A stretch of 64,000 nucleotides of DNA, taken from positions 102,565 to 166,564 of the forward strand of contig JAINDK010000012.1 in the NCBI GenBank assembly GCA_019931185.1. Reading direction: 5' to 3'. The stretch is from Bryobacter sp. CoA8 C33 (GTDB taxonomy: Bacteria > Acidobacteriota > Terriglobia > Bryobacterales > Bryobacteraceae). Under the pieces are notes generated by a model. That model searched no databases and had not been told where the DNA came from. It was given only the letters and a program-made list of their open reading frames with translations. Numbering within the stretch: position 1 is the stretch's first letter; the number at the start of each line of letters is the position of its first letter. The position numbers and the translations under genes are program-made. Positions 8,952 through 18,132 of the stretch are shown in pieces.

Positions 8952-9910
8952 TTGAACCTCAACTCGTCTTCTTCGTTCCACCACAACCGCACTCGATCTC
9001 CCGGCTTGTACATCCCCTCAAACCGCGACACCTCCACTGTCACCTTCTCTCCGCCCGGCATCTCCGCCAGCACATGGATGCAGTTGCCGAGAAATGTGGA
9101 ATCGAGAACCAGCGCTGGCATCGACCGTGCCCCCTCAGGCACCCTTCCCGCCGCGATGCGTGTCGCCTCCGGCCGCAGGCCAAATCCCTCGAGCCAGTTC
9201 ATCGCACCGAGAAACCGCGCCACAAATGCCGTTGCCGGCCGCAAATAAATCTCCCTCGGCGTCCCCGTCTGCTCCACTTGCCCCTGATTCATGACCGTGA
9301 TGCGGTCGGCGAGCGTCAGTGCTTCTTCCTGATCGTGCGTGACCATCAGAAACGTAATGCCCACGCGCCGCTGCAGCGCCTTCAATTCCAGCCGCACCTG
9401 CTTGCGCAGATTGGGGTCAAGCGCGCTGAGCGGCTCATCAAGCAGCAACACCGCCGGCGCGAGCGCGAGCGAGCGTGCCAGCGCCGCCCGCTGGCGTTCT
9501 CCCCCAGACAATTGGTGTGGCATCCGATCTTCCTTGCCCCTCAATCGCACCAGCTCCAGCACCTCCCGCACTGCTTGCGCGAGCGGCGCCGCCTCGCGTT
9601 TGCGCCGCAGCCCGAACTCTACATTCCCGCGCACCGTCAGGTGCGGAAACAGAGCATAGTTCTGAAATACGGTCGAAACATTGCGCTGGTGTGGCGGCAA
9701 GGGCGCCACGTTCTTGCCCTCGAGCAGAATCGTACCCGTTGTCGGAATCTCAAAACCCGCTACCATCCGCAGTGTCGTCGTCTTGCCGCAACCCGAAGGT
9801 CCCACCAAAGCGTGAAACTCTCCCGCCGGGATGCTGAGATCGACACAGTCCACCGCCCGGTGCGTGGGAAAATCCTTCGACACGCCCGCAAGCGTCAGGA
9901 CATCAGCCAT
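8948..9910 (-). CDS. potA: polyamine-type ABC transporter ATPase PotA
   Basis: A 320-residue ATPase from the ATG at 9910. Walker A is GPSGCGKT (residues 37-44), the signature LSGGE is at 134-138, Walker B LLLDEP at 155-160, and the H-loop lies in MVTHDQEE. A C-terminal TOBE-like regulatory domain (about 240-320) fits the PotA/UgpC/MalK class. It powers import through PotBC. First gene of the four-gene operon; a terminator for the upstream sodA lies at 9931-9953, so the operon promoter must be in the short gap 9911-9930 or further upstream by read-through. Confidence 0.92.
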   Translation of the reverse strand: MADVLTLAGVSKDFPTHRAVDCVDLSIPAGEFHALVGPSGCGKTTTLRMVAGFEIPTTGTILLEGKNVAPLPPHQRNVSTVFQNYALFPHLTVRGNVEFGLRRKREAAPLAQAVREVLELVRLRGKEDRMPHQLSGGERQRAALARSLALAPAVLLLDEPLSALDPNLRKQVRLELKALQRRVGITFLMVTHDQEEALTLADRITVMNQGQVEQTGTPREIYLRPATAFVARFLGAMNWLEGFGLRPEATRIAAGRVPEGARSMPALVLDSTFLGNCIHVLAEMPGGEKVTVEVSRFEGMYKPGDRVRLWWNEEDELRFK

Positions 9911-9926
9911 TGAATGGCATCGTAAC

Positions 9927-9953
9927 GCAAAAGGCCCGCGGGAGGCGGGCCTT
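9927..9953 (-). terminator. rho-independent-type terminator after sodA
   Basis: Minus-strand 9-bp stem (AAGGCCCGC with GCGGGCCTT, plus-strand arms 9931-9939 and 9945-9953), 5-nt loop, then TTTTGCG. It lies 23 nt after the sodA stop and just before the potA start at 9910, so it probably separates sodA from potABCD. Confidence 0.7.
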
Positions 9954-9975
9954 GGCATGGATTCAAGAAGCGACT

Positions 9976-10584
9976 TTAGCCGTTGTATCGCGTGTCGGCT
10001 TCCACCCAGTTCACTACGTTCCACCAGGCGCCGATGTAATCCGGACGCCGGTTCTGATACTTGAGGTAATACGCGTGTTCCCAGACGTCCAAGCCGATGA
10101 TCGGGTGCTTGCCTTCCATCAAGGGGTTGTCCTGGTTGGCCGTCGAGGTCACCTCGAGCTTGCCGTCCGCCGTCTTCACCAGCCAGGCCCAGCCGGAACC
10201 GAAGCGGGTCGTCGCCGCCGCGTTGAACTTTTCCTTGAACGCCTCAAACGAACCAAAAGTCGCGTCAATCGCCTCGGCCAGCTTGCCGACCGGCGTGCCG
10301 CCGGCCCCCGGGCCGAGAATCGTCCAAAAAAGCGAGTGGTTATAGTGTCCGCCGCCATTGTTCCGCACGGCAGTCTTAATCGCATCCGGCACGATCGCCA
10401 GATTGTTCGCCAGCAGCTCTTCGAGCGTCTTGCCGGCCAGTTCCGGCGCTGACTCGAGCGCCTTGTTCAGGTTCGTAACATAAGCGTTATGATGCTTGCC
10501 GTGGTGGATCTCCATCGTCGCCGTGTCGATATGCGGCTCGAGGGCGTCATGTGCGTAGGGGAGTGCGGGGAGTGTAAAAGCCAT
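9976..10584 (-). CDS. sodA: superoxide dismutase, Mn/Fe family
   Basis: A 202-residue enzyme with all four metal ligands: His27 (HHGKHH segment), His83 ([10 protein letters not shown]), Asp166 and His170 ([11 protein letters not shown]). Gly at 77-79 and Gln151 (NQDNP) are more typical of Mn-using than of Fe-using members, but metal use cannot be settled from sequence. It dismutates superoxide to O2 and H2O2 in the cytoplasm; no signal peptide is present. Divergent from fabI with a 50-bp gap that must carry both promoters. A terminator follows. Confidence 0.95.
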   Translation of the reverse strand: MAFTLPALPYAHDALEPHIDTATMEIHHGKHHNAYVTNLNKALESAPELAGKTLEELLANNLAIVPDAIKTAVRNNGGGHYNHSLFWTILGPGAGGTPVGKLAEAIDATFGSFEAFKEKFNAAATTRFGSGWAWLVKTADGKLEVTSTANQDNPLMEGKHPIIGLDVWEHAYYLKYQNRRPDYIGAWWNVVNWVEADTRYNG

Positions 10585-10634
10585 AATGTTTCCGGATCAA
10601 TCCTTTCCTCAGTTTAGATGACACAATAGTCGAT

Positions 10635-11411
10635 ATGTCTCAACTTCTTGCCGGAAAAACGGCCATTGTTCTCGGTGTCGCCAACAAGTGGAGCATCGCT
10701 TACGCCATTGCGGAGGCTTACCGCCGCGAAGGGGCCCGTCTCATTCTGACTTACCAGGGCGAACGGCTGAAGGCTACCGTCGAAGATCTCGGCAAGGAAC
10801 TCGGCGCCGCTCTCGTGCTCAACTGCGATGTCACCAAGGAAGAGGAACTGGCCGCTCTCGTCACCGCGATCTCCGGCGAAAAGCTCGACGTCATTGTCCA
10901 CTCGATTGCCTTTGCCAACCGGGAAGACCTAAGCCGCCCCTTTCTCGAAACCTCGCGCGACGGCTACCTCCTCGCCCAGGAAGTTTCCAGCTACTCCCTC
11001 GTCAGCGTCTCCCGCGCCCTGGCCCCGCTGATGACCGAAGGCGGGGCGATTCTCACACTTTCCTACCTGGGCAGCGTGCGAGTGATCCCCAATTACAATG
11101 TCATGGGCGTGGCCAAGGCTGCCCTCGAGGCTTGCGTCCGCTATCTGGCCAGTGATCTCGGTGCCCGCGCCATTCGCGTCAATGCCATCTCCGCCGGCCC
11201 CATCAAGACCGCCAGCGCCCGCGGCATCAAGGATTTCTCCAAGGTCCTCGACGGCGTTGCCGCCATTTCCCCCCTCCGCCGCAACACCGACCCGGCTGAG
11301 GTCGCCGACACCGCCGTCTTCCTCGCCAGCCACCTCGGCCGTGGCGTCACCGGCAACGTCGTCTACGTCGATGCCGGCTTCCAGGTCATGGGTCTGCCGA
11401 CCCCCGACTAG
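10635..11411 (+). CDS. fabI: enoyl-[acyl-carrier-protein] reductase, FabI type
   Basis: A 258-residue short-chain dehydrogenase/reductase of the FabI group. The nucleotide-binding start LGVANKWSIAYAIA is characteristic, and the catalytic residues are in place: Tyr144 (SYLG), Tyr154 and Lys161 (Tyr-x6-Lys). It reduces trans-2-enoyl-ACP with NAD(P)H in the last step of each fatty-acid elongation cycle. It is monocistronic or leads into the ABC operon 61 bp downstream. The divergent neighbour is sodA. Confidence 0.95.
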   Translation: MSQLLAGKTAIVLGVANKWSIAYAIAEAYRREGARLILTYQGERLKATVEDLGKELGAALVLNCDVTKEEELAALVTAISGEKLDVIVHSIAFANREDLSRPFLETSRDGYLLAQEVSSYSLVSVSRALAPLMTEGGAILTLSYLGSVRVIPNYNVMGVAKAALEACVRYLASDLGARAIRVNAISAGPIKTASARGIKDFSKVLDGVAAISPLRRNTDPAEVADTAVFLASHLGRGVTGNVVYVDAGFQVMGLPTPD

Positions 11412-11472
11412 CCTCTCCGTCTTCGCTATCATGAACTAGTACCCCAATAATTACCAGAAAGCTTAGTTAAAT

Positions 11473-12414
11473 ATGATCCAGGTTGAAGGATTGACGAAGC
11501 GCTATGCGCGTAACGTCGCGGTTGATCATGTCTCGTTCTCGGTCGAAAAGGGGCAAATCGTTGGTTTTCTCGGCCCCAACGGCGCCGGCAAGACGACGAC
11601 CATGCGCATGCTCACATGCTACATGCCCCCATCGGAAGGTACAGCAAAAGTCGCCGGTTTTGACGTCATCGACAAGCCCCTTGAAGTGAAGAAGCGCATT
11701 GGCTATCTGCCCGAAAACCCGCCCCTCTATCCCGATATGGAAGTCGGCGAGTATCTGCGGTTTGTCGCCCGCTTGAAGGGCATCCCGGAAAAAGAAGTGC
11801 CCGGCCGCGGCGAAGAGGCCGCTCGCCGCTGCTCGGTCAAGGATGTTTGGTCCAAGCTCATCGGCAAACTCTCGAAGGGATATCGCCAGCGTGTTGGCCT
11901 GGCCCAGGCCATTCTCCATAACCCCGACGTGCTGATTCTCGATGAGCCCACCAGCGGCTTCGACCCCAAGCAGATCCTCGAAACACGCGACCTAATCCGC
12001 GGCCTCGGCGGCGATCACACCATCGTCCTCAGCACGCACATCCTGCAAGAAGTTAAGGCCATGTGCGAAAGCCTGATCATCATCAACAAGGGCAAGATCG
12101 CCACCTCCGGCCGGCTCGATGAGCTGACCCGCAGCAACGGCGCCGTGCTTGAGCTTTCCGCTCCCCAGGGCGCAACGGCTGAGCAGATTACATCCGCCCT
12201 GTCCGCCGTCGCCGGTGTTGAAAAAGCGGGCGCCGTCGACGACGGCGGCCTCTGGCGCGTGGACATCTCCACCGCCCCCGGCGCCGAAATCCGCCCCCAG
12301 CTGGCTCAGGCCATCCTCGCCCAGGGCTGGAATTTGTACCGGCTCGACTCGGCCTCCCTCAGCCTCGACGAAATGTTCCTGCGCCTGACCAGCGCCGCGG
12401 AGGAAGTTCAGTAA
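11473..12414 (+). CDS. ABC transporter ATPase (GldA/NatA-like)
   Basis: A 313-residue ATPase with Walker A GPNGAGKT (residues 34-41), a variant signature LSKGYRQR near 136, and Walker B LILDEP. The C-terminal extension after residue 220 is typical of NatA/GldA-type export ATPases. It overlaps the permease gene (TAATG) and is followed by a GldG-like and a DUF4340 gene. This four-gene set is widespread in Acidobacteria and Bacteroidota. In gliding Bacteroidota GldA/F/G are associated with motility, but outside that group the substrate is unknown. Confidence 0.92.
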   Translation: MIQVEGLTKRYARNVAVDHVSFSVEKGQIVGFLGPNGAGKTTTMRMLTCYMPPSEGTAKVAGFDVIDKPLEVKKRIGYLPENPPLYPDMEVGEYLRFVARLKGIPEKEVPGRGEEAARRCSVKDVWSKLIGKLSKGYRQRVGLAQAILHNPDVLILDEPTSGFDPKQILETRDLIRGLGGDHTIVLSTHILQEVKAMCESLIIINKGKIATSGRLDELTRSNGAVLELSAPQGATAEQITSALSAVAGVEKAGAVDDGGLWRVDISTAPGAEIRPQLAQAILAQGWNLYRLDSASLSLDEMFLRLTSAAEEVQ

Positions 12415-13181
12415 TGAGAAACATCATCACGATTGCCCGTAAGGAAATCCAAGCTTATTTCCAATCCCCAATTGCTTATGTTCTGGTCGGCGCTTATGCC
12501 GCCATGTTCGGCTATTTCTTCTGGTCGCTCGTCTACTTCTTCGTGCGCGCCAGCATGCAGTCCCAGATGAGCGGCCGTGCCATGCCAATGAACCTCAACG
12601 AACTCGTCATCCGCAATCTTCTCGGCAATTGCGGAGTATTGTGCCTGTTCATGATTCCCATGCTCACCATGCGCCTGTTCGCCGAGGAGAAATCCCGCGG
12701 CACCATGGAATTGCTCCTCACCTCGCCTTTGCGCGACTGGGAAATCCTTCTTGGCAAGTGGGCCGGCGCTGTCACCATGTACACCAGTCTCCTGCTCTTC
12801 TCCGGCCTGAACATGGTCTTTCTCTTCGCCTATGGCAAGCCCGACTGGAAGCCCCTCGCCGTCGGCTACCTCGGCCTGATCCTGCAGGGCGCCGCCATGC
12901 TCGCACTCGGCATGTTCCTGTCCTCCATCACTCAGAGCCAGATCGCCGCCGCCTTCAGTACCTTTGTTCTCCTGCTGATGCTCTGGGTTTTCGAGTGGAT
13001 GTCGAACATGGACCAGAACACGCTTACCACCGTGCTCACCTACATGTCGCTGCTCCGCCACAATGAGTCCTTCATCAAGGGAGTAATCGACCTGAAAGAC
13101 ACGGTCTACTACCTGAGCGTTAGCTTCTTTGGGTTATTTCTGACGGCGCGGTCGCTTGAGTCGCTGCGCTATCGCGGATAG
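12414..13181 (+). CDS. ABC-2 type permease (GldF-like)
   Basis: A 255-residue membrane protein with six predicted helices. It begins RNIITIARKEIQAYFQSPIAYVL, the amphipathic cytoplasmic start common to ABC-2/GldF permeases, and contains the conserved FAEEKSRGTMELLLTSP segment just before the third helix. Start ATG overlaps the ATPase stop by one base (TAATG), implying coupled translation. It should form the membrane channel for the upstream ATPase. Confidence 0.9.
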   Translation: MRNIITIARKEIQAYFQSPIAYVLVGAYAAMFGYFFWSLVYFFVRASMQSQMSGRAMPMNLNELVIRNLLGNCGVLCLFMIPMLTMRLFAEEKSRGTMELLLTSPLRDWEILLGKWAGAVTMYTSLLLFSGLNMVFLFAYGKPDWKPLAVGYLGLILQGAAMLALGMFLSSITQSQIAAAFSTFVLLLMLWVFEWMSNMDQNTLTTVLTYMSLLRHNESFIKGVIDLKDTVYYLSVSFFGLFLTARSLESLRYRG

Positions 13182-13203
13182 AGAGAAAAACAGGAAGACG
13201 AAC

Positions 13204-14556
13204 ATGAACGCGCGTCAACAAAAATACAGTGCTTACTCGACGGTCTACCTCGTCGTTATCGTGGCCGTGCTTGCTTTGGCTAACTACCTCGCCAACAAGA
13301 ACAACAAAACCTACGATTCCACCTCCAACAAACGCTACAGCCTCTCCGAGCAAACGATCAAAGTCATCAAGGGCCTCGAAAAAGACGTCCTGATCACTTA
13401 CTGGGACAACCAGGAGGGCTTCGGCCCCGCCCGTGATCTCCTCGGCCAGTATACGATTTTGTCCCCCCGTCTCAAGGTCGACTACATCGACGCCATCAAG
13501 AAGCCGGCGCTGGCCCGCGCCGCCGGTATCAACAATCTCGGCACCATCGTCATTGAAGCCGGCAAGAAGCGCGAAGAAGCTAAGAGTCTCACCGAAGAGC
13601 AGATCACCAGCGCCATTGTCCGCATTCTCAAAGGCACGGACCGCACGATTTGCTTCGCCCAGGGCGGCGGCGAAAAAGAACTCGACAAAACCGCCCGCGA
13701 CGGCTACTCGGCCGTCAAGGAAATTACCGAGCGCGATAACTACAAGGTCGAAACCGTCAATCTGCTCGAGAAGAGCGAAGTTCCCGTTAACTGCACCGCT
13801 CTCGTCGTGCCCGGCCCACGCTTTGATTACCCCGCCGGCGCGGTCGAAACGCTCCGCAAGCATGTTGAGGGCGGCGGCAAGGCTCTGTTCCTGCTTGACC
13901 CTCCCTTCAATGTAGACAAGCTTAAGGTCGCTGAAAACGCTGCACTCACCGGCCTGCTCGCTGGTTGGGGCGTCACCCTCAATAAAGACCTCGTCGTCGA
14001 TCTCGGCCGCCTCGGCCAGATGATGGGCGGCGCTGTTCTGGCCAACAAGTTCGAGCCCCACCCCATTGTGCGGGAAATGAGCGGCCGTCCCGTCGTCATG
14101 GGCTTCCCGCGCTCGCTCGAAGCCAAGTCGGGCGACAAGACCACGGTTGAAAAACTCTTTTCTTCGCTCTCCTCGAGCTTCGCGCTCACCAATCTCAGCA
14201 AGGCCGAAATCGAGCCTGACCCTGAAAAAGACAAGAGAGGTCCTTTCACCATGGCTGTCGCCGGCCTCTACCGTACCGGCCAGGAAAAGAAAGAAGGCCG
14301 CTTCGTCGTCGTCGGCAACTCCAGCTTCATCGAGAACGGCAGCCTCCAACTTTATGGAAACGCCGATCTCTTCCTCAATATGCTCGCCTGGCTCAGCACC
14401 GACGAAGACCTGATCTCGATCCGTCCGAAGGATCCTGAAGACCGCCGCATCCAGCTTGAGCAGGGCCAGATGAATACCGTCATCGCCGTGAGCCAGTTCG
14501 CGCTGCCGCTGCTCGCCTTCGCCACCGCTATCTACGTCTGGCGCAAGCGCCGCTAG
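13204..14556 (+). CDS. GldG-family ABC-type auxiliary protein
   Basis: A 450-residue protein with one N-terminal helix (about 12-30), a long extracytoplasmic region and one C-terminal helix before a short RKRR tail, matching the GldG/ABC_transp_aux layout. The start at 13204 has AGGAAG upstream; a 16-codon in-frame extension into the permease is rejected. The early SNKRYSLSEQTIKVIKGL motif and a later GPRFDYPAGAVETLRKHVEGGG segment are typical. It likely assembles with the ABC permease on the periplasmic side. Confidence 0.88.
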   Translation: MNARQQKYSAYSTVYLVVIVAVLALANYLANKNNKTYDSTSNKRYSLSEQTIKVIKGLEKDVLITYWDNQEGFGPARDLLGQYTILSPRLKVDYIDAIKKPALARAAGINNLGTIVIEAGKKREEAKSLTEEQITSAIVRILKGTDRTICFAQGGGEKELDKTARDGYSAVKEITERDNYKVETVNLLEKSEVPVNCTALVVPGPRFDYPAGAVETLRKHVEGGGKALFLLDPPFNVDKLKVAENAALTGLLAGWGVTLNKDLVVDLGRLGQMMGGAVLANKFEPHPIVREMSGRPVVMGFPRSLEAKSGDKTTVEKLFSSLSSSFALTNLSKAEIEPDPEKDKRGPFTMAVAGLYRTGQEKKEGRFVVVGNSSFIENGSLQLYGNADLFLNMLAWLSTDEDLISIRPKDPEDRRIQLEQGQMNTVIAVSQFALPLLAFATAIYVWRKRR

Positions 14557-14572
14557 CCAGGAGGAAGATCCC

Positions 14573-15901
14573 ATGCAAATTCGTGGATTGATCATTGCTC
14601 TGAGCCTGCTTGCTGCTCTGTCCGGGTTGCTCTGGTGGTCTAATCAGCGCCCCGCCGTCGATCCGAATCAGATCAGCGACGCCAACCGGGAACAATTGAT
14701 GACGCTGCTCAACGCCGATCTTGTCGAGGTGACGGTCGCCCCCAAGGGTGAGCCTCCACTCCGTCTGCGCCGCAATGCAGCCAATCAATGGGAAATGGTG
14801 CTCGATTCACCCCTGCCCACCAGTCCTCAGGATGCTGCCGGTGTTGTCACGAACGTAGCTACTATTTCCTCCGACCAGATCGTCGAGGAGTCTGCCTCCG
14901 ATCTCGCTCAGTTCGGCCTCGACCCCGGTGAGTTTGTCCTCACCACCAAGGATCGCAAAGGCCGCTCAGAGCAATTGATCGTCGGCGAAGCCACCCCCGT
15001 CGGCAACAAATTCTATGCCCGCCGCCCCAAGGAAAAGAAAGTCTTTGCCATTCCCCAGTATTTCGTCCTCGGCTTCAATAAACGCGTGAATGATTTGCGT
15101 GATAAACGCCTCGTGCCCATCGATGAGCCCAAGCTCACTCGCCTGGAGTTCAAGCGCGGCGGCACGGCCGTTGAATTCGTCCGCGGCAGCTCAAGCCCTT
15201 GGAAGATCGAGAAACCACAGCCTTTTCGCATTGACCTGACGGCTGTTGACGGGTTGATTACAAAAGTGAAAGAACTCAATTTTGATCCCACTCTGAGTCA
15301 GGATAGTCTGAAGAAGTATCAGGCTGCCTTCACCTCCGCCTCGCCTCTGGCTTTAATGGTTCTCAAGGACGGCGCCGCGGCGAAGCAACTTGAGATTCGC
15401 AAGGCCAAAGACGGCGGCCTTTTCGCCCAGTCCAGTGCTGTCCAGGGTATCTATCCCCTCGCCGCGGACCTGGCGTCGGCCTTTGAGAAGTCCCTCGAAG
15501 ACTTTCGCAGCCGCAAGCTCATGGATTTTGGCTTTGATGATCCGAAACGCGTGCAATTGGATTCCGGCGGCAAGACAAATGTGCTTGAGCGCAAGGGCGA
15601 GGATTGGATCTGGGACAAGACCAAGGCTGATTCTTCCACGGTCACCGGCTTGCTCGAAGCTCTTCGCGGCTTTTCGGCTCTTGGCTTCGTCGAGAATAAA
15701 TTCACCACCCCCACCTTCACGGTGACGCTCCTGCAGAAAGACGGCAAAACCATCGAGAAGCTCGAAATCTCCAAGTCCAACAACTTCCACTATGCGCGCC
15801 GCGCTGGTGAGGCCGGCGAGTATGAAATCGATCCCAAAACACTGTCGGATCTCGAGGCCGCCATCTCCCGCGTCAAGCCCGCTGGAAGCGCCAAGAAATA
15901 G
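14573..15901 (+). CDS. DUF4340 domain protein
   Basis: A 442-residue protein anchored by one N-terminal helix (residues 4-22, then WWSNQRP) with the rest outside the membrane. It carries repeats of the DUF4340 type, each measuring a short beta-rich unit (for example DLAQFGLDPGEFVLTT and a later MDFGFDDPKRVQLD). AGGAGG sits 8 nt before the ATG. DUF4340 proteins nearly always follow GldG-like genes, as here, so it is probably an accessory of the same envelope complex. Molecular role unknown. Confidence 0.85.
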   Translation: MQIRGLIIALSLLAALSGLLWWSNQRPAVDPNQISDANREQLMTLLNADLVEVTVAPKGEPPLRLRRNAANQWEMVLDSPLPTSPQDAAGVVTNVATISSDQIVEESASDLAQFGLDPGEFVLTTKDRKGRSEQLIVGEATPVGNKFYARRPKEKKVFAIPQYFVLGFNKRVNDLRDKRLVPIDEPKLTRLEFKRGGTAVEFVRGSSSPWKIEKPQPFRIDLTAVDGLITKVKELNFDPTLSQDSLKKYQAAFTSASPLALMVLKDGAAAKQLEIRKAKDGGLFAQSSAVQGIYPLAADLASAFEKSLEDFRSRKLMDFGFDDPKRVQLDSGGKTNVLERKGEDWIWDKTKADSSTVTGLLEALRGFSALGFVENKFTTPTFTVTLLQKDGKTIEKLEISKSNNFHYARRAGEAGEYEIDPKTLSDLEAAISRVKPAGSAKK

Positions 15902-15916
15902 CGATAACCTCTAAAG

Positions 15917-17200
15917 TTGCGCGCGCTCTTTACGGATCTCTATCAACTGACGATGGCCGCCGGCTATTGGATGGCCGGCAAATCCGCCGACGTCGCCACT
16001 TTTGAACTTTTCGTCCGCCGGCTTCCGCCCCGGCGCGATTACCTTCTGGTCTGCGGCCTCGAGCAAGCCATTGAATACCTCTCCACGCTCCGCTTCACCG
16101 GCCGCGACATCGACTATCTCCGTCAATTGCCCCAATTCGACCTCGTCCCGGATGAATTTTGGGTTTACCTCAGCAATTTTCGCTTCACCGGCGACCTTTG
16201 GGCTGCCCCGGAAGGCTCCGTGCTTTTCGCTGGCGAGCCGCTGCTCACCCTGCGCGCCCCCATCATCGAGGCTCAAATCCCCGAGACCTACCTGCTCGGC
16301 ATGATCGGCTTTCAAACCCTTATCGCGAGCAAGGCCAGCCGACTGCTGCGGGCCGCCGCCGGCCGTGACGTCGTCGAATTCGGCTGCCGCCGCGCCCATG
16401 CCCCCGAAGCCGGTTGTCTCGCCGGCCGCGCCGCCTACATCGCCGGTTGCGCCGGCACCAGCAATGTCGAGGCCGGCCGCCGCTTCGCTGTGCCGGTCTT
16501 CGGCACCGCCGCTCACAGTTGGGTGCTTAGCTTCGAGCACGAACAGGATGCCTTCGCCCAACTGCAGCAACTCCTCGGCCCCCGCACCGTGCAACTGATC
16601 GACACCTACGACACGCTCGCCGGCGCCCGCCTCGCCGCCCACCTCGGCCCGCCTCTCATGGGCGTCCGCCTCGATAGCGGCGACCTGCTAACCCTGTCCC
16701 GCGATGTCCGCCGCATCCTCGATGATGCCGGCCTGTCCAGCGCCCGCATCATGGCCACCAACGATCTCGATGAAGATTCCATCGCCGCCCTGGTCGCCGC
16801 CGGCGCTCCCATCGACATCTTCGGCGTCGGTACCAGCCTTGCCACCAGCTTCGATGCCCCCGCTCTCTCCGCCGTCTACAAGATGGTCGAGATCCAATCC
16901 GGCTCCTCCCACCGCTTCGCCTCCAAGCGCAGCGAAGGCAAGCAGACCCTCCCCGGCGCAAAACAGATTTACCGCTTCCCCGATCACGACCTGCTCGCCC
17001 TGCAAGCCGAACCCCCACCCCCTGGAGCCGAAAAACTCCTCCATCCCGTCATCGCCGGCGGCGAAGTTCTCGTCGACGGGAAAAACCTTCAGCACATGCG
17101 CGATTACGCCCGCGACCAGATCCGCCGCTACGGCCACCCCCACCGTCGCGTCGAACTCAGCGAATCTCTCGCCCGCCTCGCTCATCCAACTCAACCATGA
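15917..17200 (+). CDS. pncB: nicotinate phosphoribosyltransferase
   Basis: A 427-residue enzyme converting nicotinate and PRPP to nicotinate mononucleotide in NAD salvage. Diagnostic parts are the N-terminal LFTDLYQLTMAAGYW, the central GCRRAHAPEAG region around the phosphorylatable-His/active site, and GVRLDSGDLL. The only possible start is a TTG at 15917, since an in-frame TAA lies 12 nt upstream; no strong ribosome site is visible, suggesting low expression or coupling to the upstream operon 16 bp away. The stop overlaps pncA (ATGA). Confidence 0.93.
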   Translation: MRALFTDLYQLTMAAGYWMAGKSADVATFELFVRRLPPRRDYLLVCGLEQAIEYLSTLRFTGRDIDYLRQLPQFDLVPDEFWVYLSNFRFTGDLWAAPEGSVLFAGEPLLTLRAPIIEAQIPETYLLGMIGFQTLIASKASRLLRAAAGRDVVEFGCRRAHAPEAGCLAGRAAYIAGCAGTSNVEAGRRFAVPVFGTAAHSWVLSFEHEQDAFAQLQQLLGPRTVQLIDTYDTLAGARLAAHLGPPLMGVRLDSGDLLTLSRDVRRILDDAGLSSARIMATNDLDEDSIAALVAAGAPIDIFGVGTSLATSFDAPALSAVYKMVEIQSGSSHRFASKRSEGKQTLPGAKQIYRFPDHDLLALQAEPPPPGAEKLLHPVIAGGEVLVDGKNLQHMRDYARDQIRRYGHPHRRVELSESLARLAHPTQP

Positions 17201-17706
17201 GCATGCTTTATCTGGATGTCGATACCCAACTCGACTTCGTCTTCCCCGCCGGCGCGCTCTATGTCCCCGGCGCCGAGCTCATCCTCCCCCGTGTCGCCGC
17301 GCGCAACCGCGAGGCCATCGCCGCCGGTCATCTCCTGGTCGCCACCGTGGATGCCCATACGGAAAACGATCCTGAATTCGCCCATTGGCCCCACCACTGC
17401 GTTGCCGGCACGCTCGGCCAGCGCAAGCCCGCGCAAACCCTCATCGAGGGCCTTCGCCCATTTCACAAGCAAACCACCGACATCTTTTCAAATCCCGCTT
17501 TTGCCGCCCTGCTCGACGCCGAGAAAATTTCCGCCGCCCTCGTCTACGGAGTCGTAACCGAGATCTGCGTCCTCCATGCCGTCCGCGGTCTCCAGCAGCG
17601 CGGCATCCACGTCTCGCTCGATTCCCAGGCCGTTAAGGAACTCAACCCCGCCGCGCGCGATCTCTTCTTCGCCGAACTCCGCGACCGCGGCGGCGCCATT
17701 CTCTAG
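17197..17706 (+). CDS. pncA: nicotinamidase (cysteine hydrolase family)
   Basis: A 169-residue isochorismatase-fold hydrolase. The expected catalytic triad is visible: Asp9 (VDTQLDF), Lys91 (FHKQT) and Cys124 (TEICVLHAV). Asp52 and His54 (VDAHTEN) are likely metal ligands. It hydrolyses nicotinamide to nicotinate, which the product of the overlapping pncB gene then uses, so the pair forms a complete salvage step. It is slightly shorter than typical nicotinamidases (about 200 aa). Its TAG is one base from the stop of convergent rsfS. Confidence 0.9.
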   Translation: MSMLYLDVDTQLDFVFPAGALYVPGAELILPRVAARNREAIAAGHLLVATVDAHTENDPEFAHWPHHCVAGTLGQRKPAQTLIEGLRPFHKQTTDIFSNPAFAALLDAEKISAALVYGVVTEICVLHAVRGLQQRGIHVSLDSQAVKELNPAARDLFFAELRDRGGAIL

Positions 17707-17707
17707 C

Positions 17708-18085
17708 CTAGGCTGCGCTCACTGCCTCGGCCGGCACTTCGATCTTCGGCGCCATGCCCCATAGCCGCTCGAGATCGTAAAACCCCCGCGCCTGCTCGCT
17801 GAATATGTGCACCACGAAATCGCCGTAGTCCATCAGAATCCAGTTCGCCGATTCGTATCCTTCCATGCTCACCGGCTTGAAGCCAAGCTCCGCCAACCGC
17901 TCTCCAATCTCATCGCCGATCGCATGGTTTTGCCGGGAGTTGGAACCGGAACAGATCAGGAAGTAGTCTGTGAAACTGGATATTCCCTGCAGGTCAAGAA
18001 GTCTTAAATCGACGGCTTTTTTCGATTCGGCCGCCCGGTAGGCCGCCAAAATCTCTGGGGGAAGTGTCTCTAATGTGTTGCTCAA
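17708..18085 (-). CDS. rsfS: ribosomal silencing factor RsfS (Iojap family)
   Basis: A 125-residue protein matching RsfS over its length: AVDLRLLDLQGISSFTDYFLICSG, then GYESANWILMDYGDFVVHIFSEQARGFYDLERLW. RsfS binds ribosomal protein uL14 and blocks subunit joining under starvation. Its usual genomic partners (nadD, rlmH) are not adjacent here. Its start at 18085 is 47 bp from the divergent coiled-coil gene. Confidence 0.93.
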   Translation of the reverse strand: MSNTLETLPPEILAAYRAAESKKAVDLRLLDLQGISSFTDYFLICSGSNSRQNHAIGDEIGERLAELGFKPVSMEGYESANWILMDYGDFVVHIFSEQARGFYDLERLWGMAPKIEVPAEAVSAA

Positions 18086-18132
18086 ATCTGCTCCGTGAAT
18101 GCGAGGTACTTGAGCGGCAGAATACTACACTA

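Noticed and set aside
13120..14595. 491-codon open frame antisense to the GldG-like gene
   Set aside because: Acidic Gly/Ala/Glu-rich shadow of a well-supported gene.
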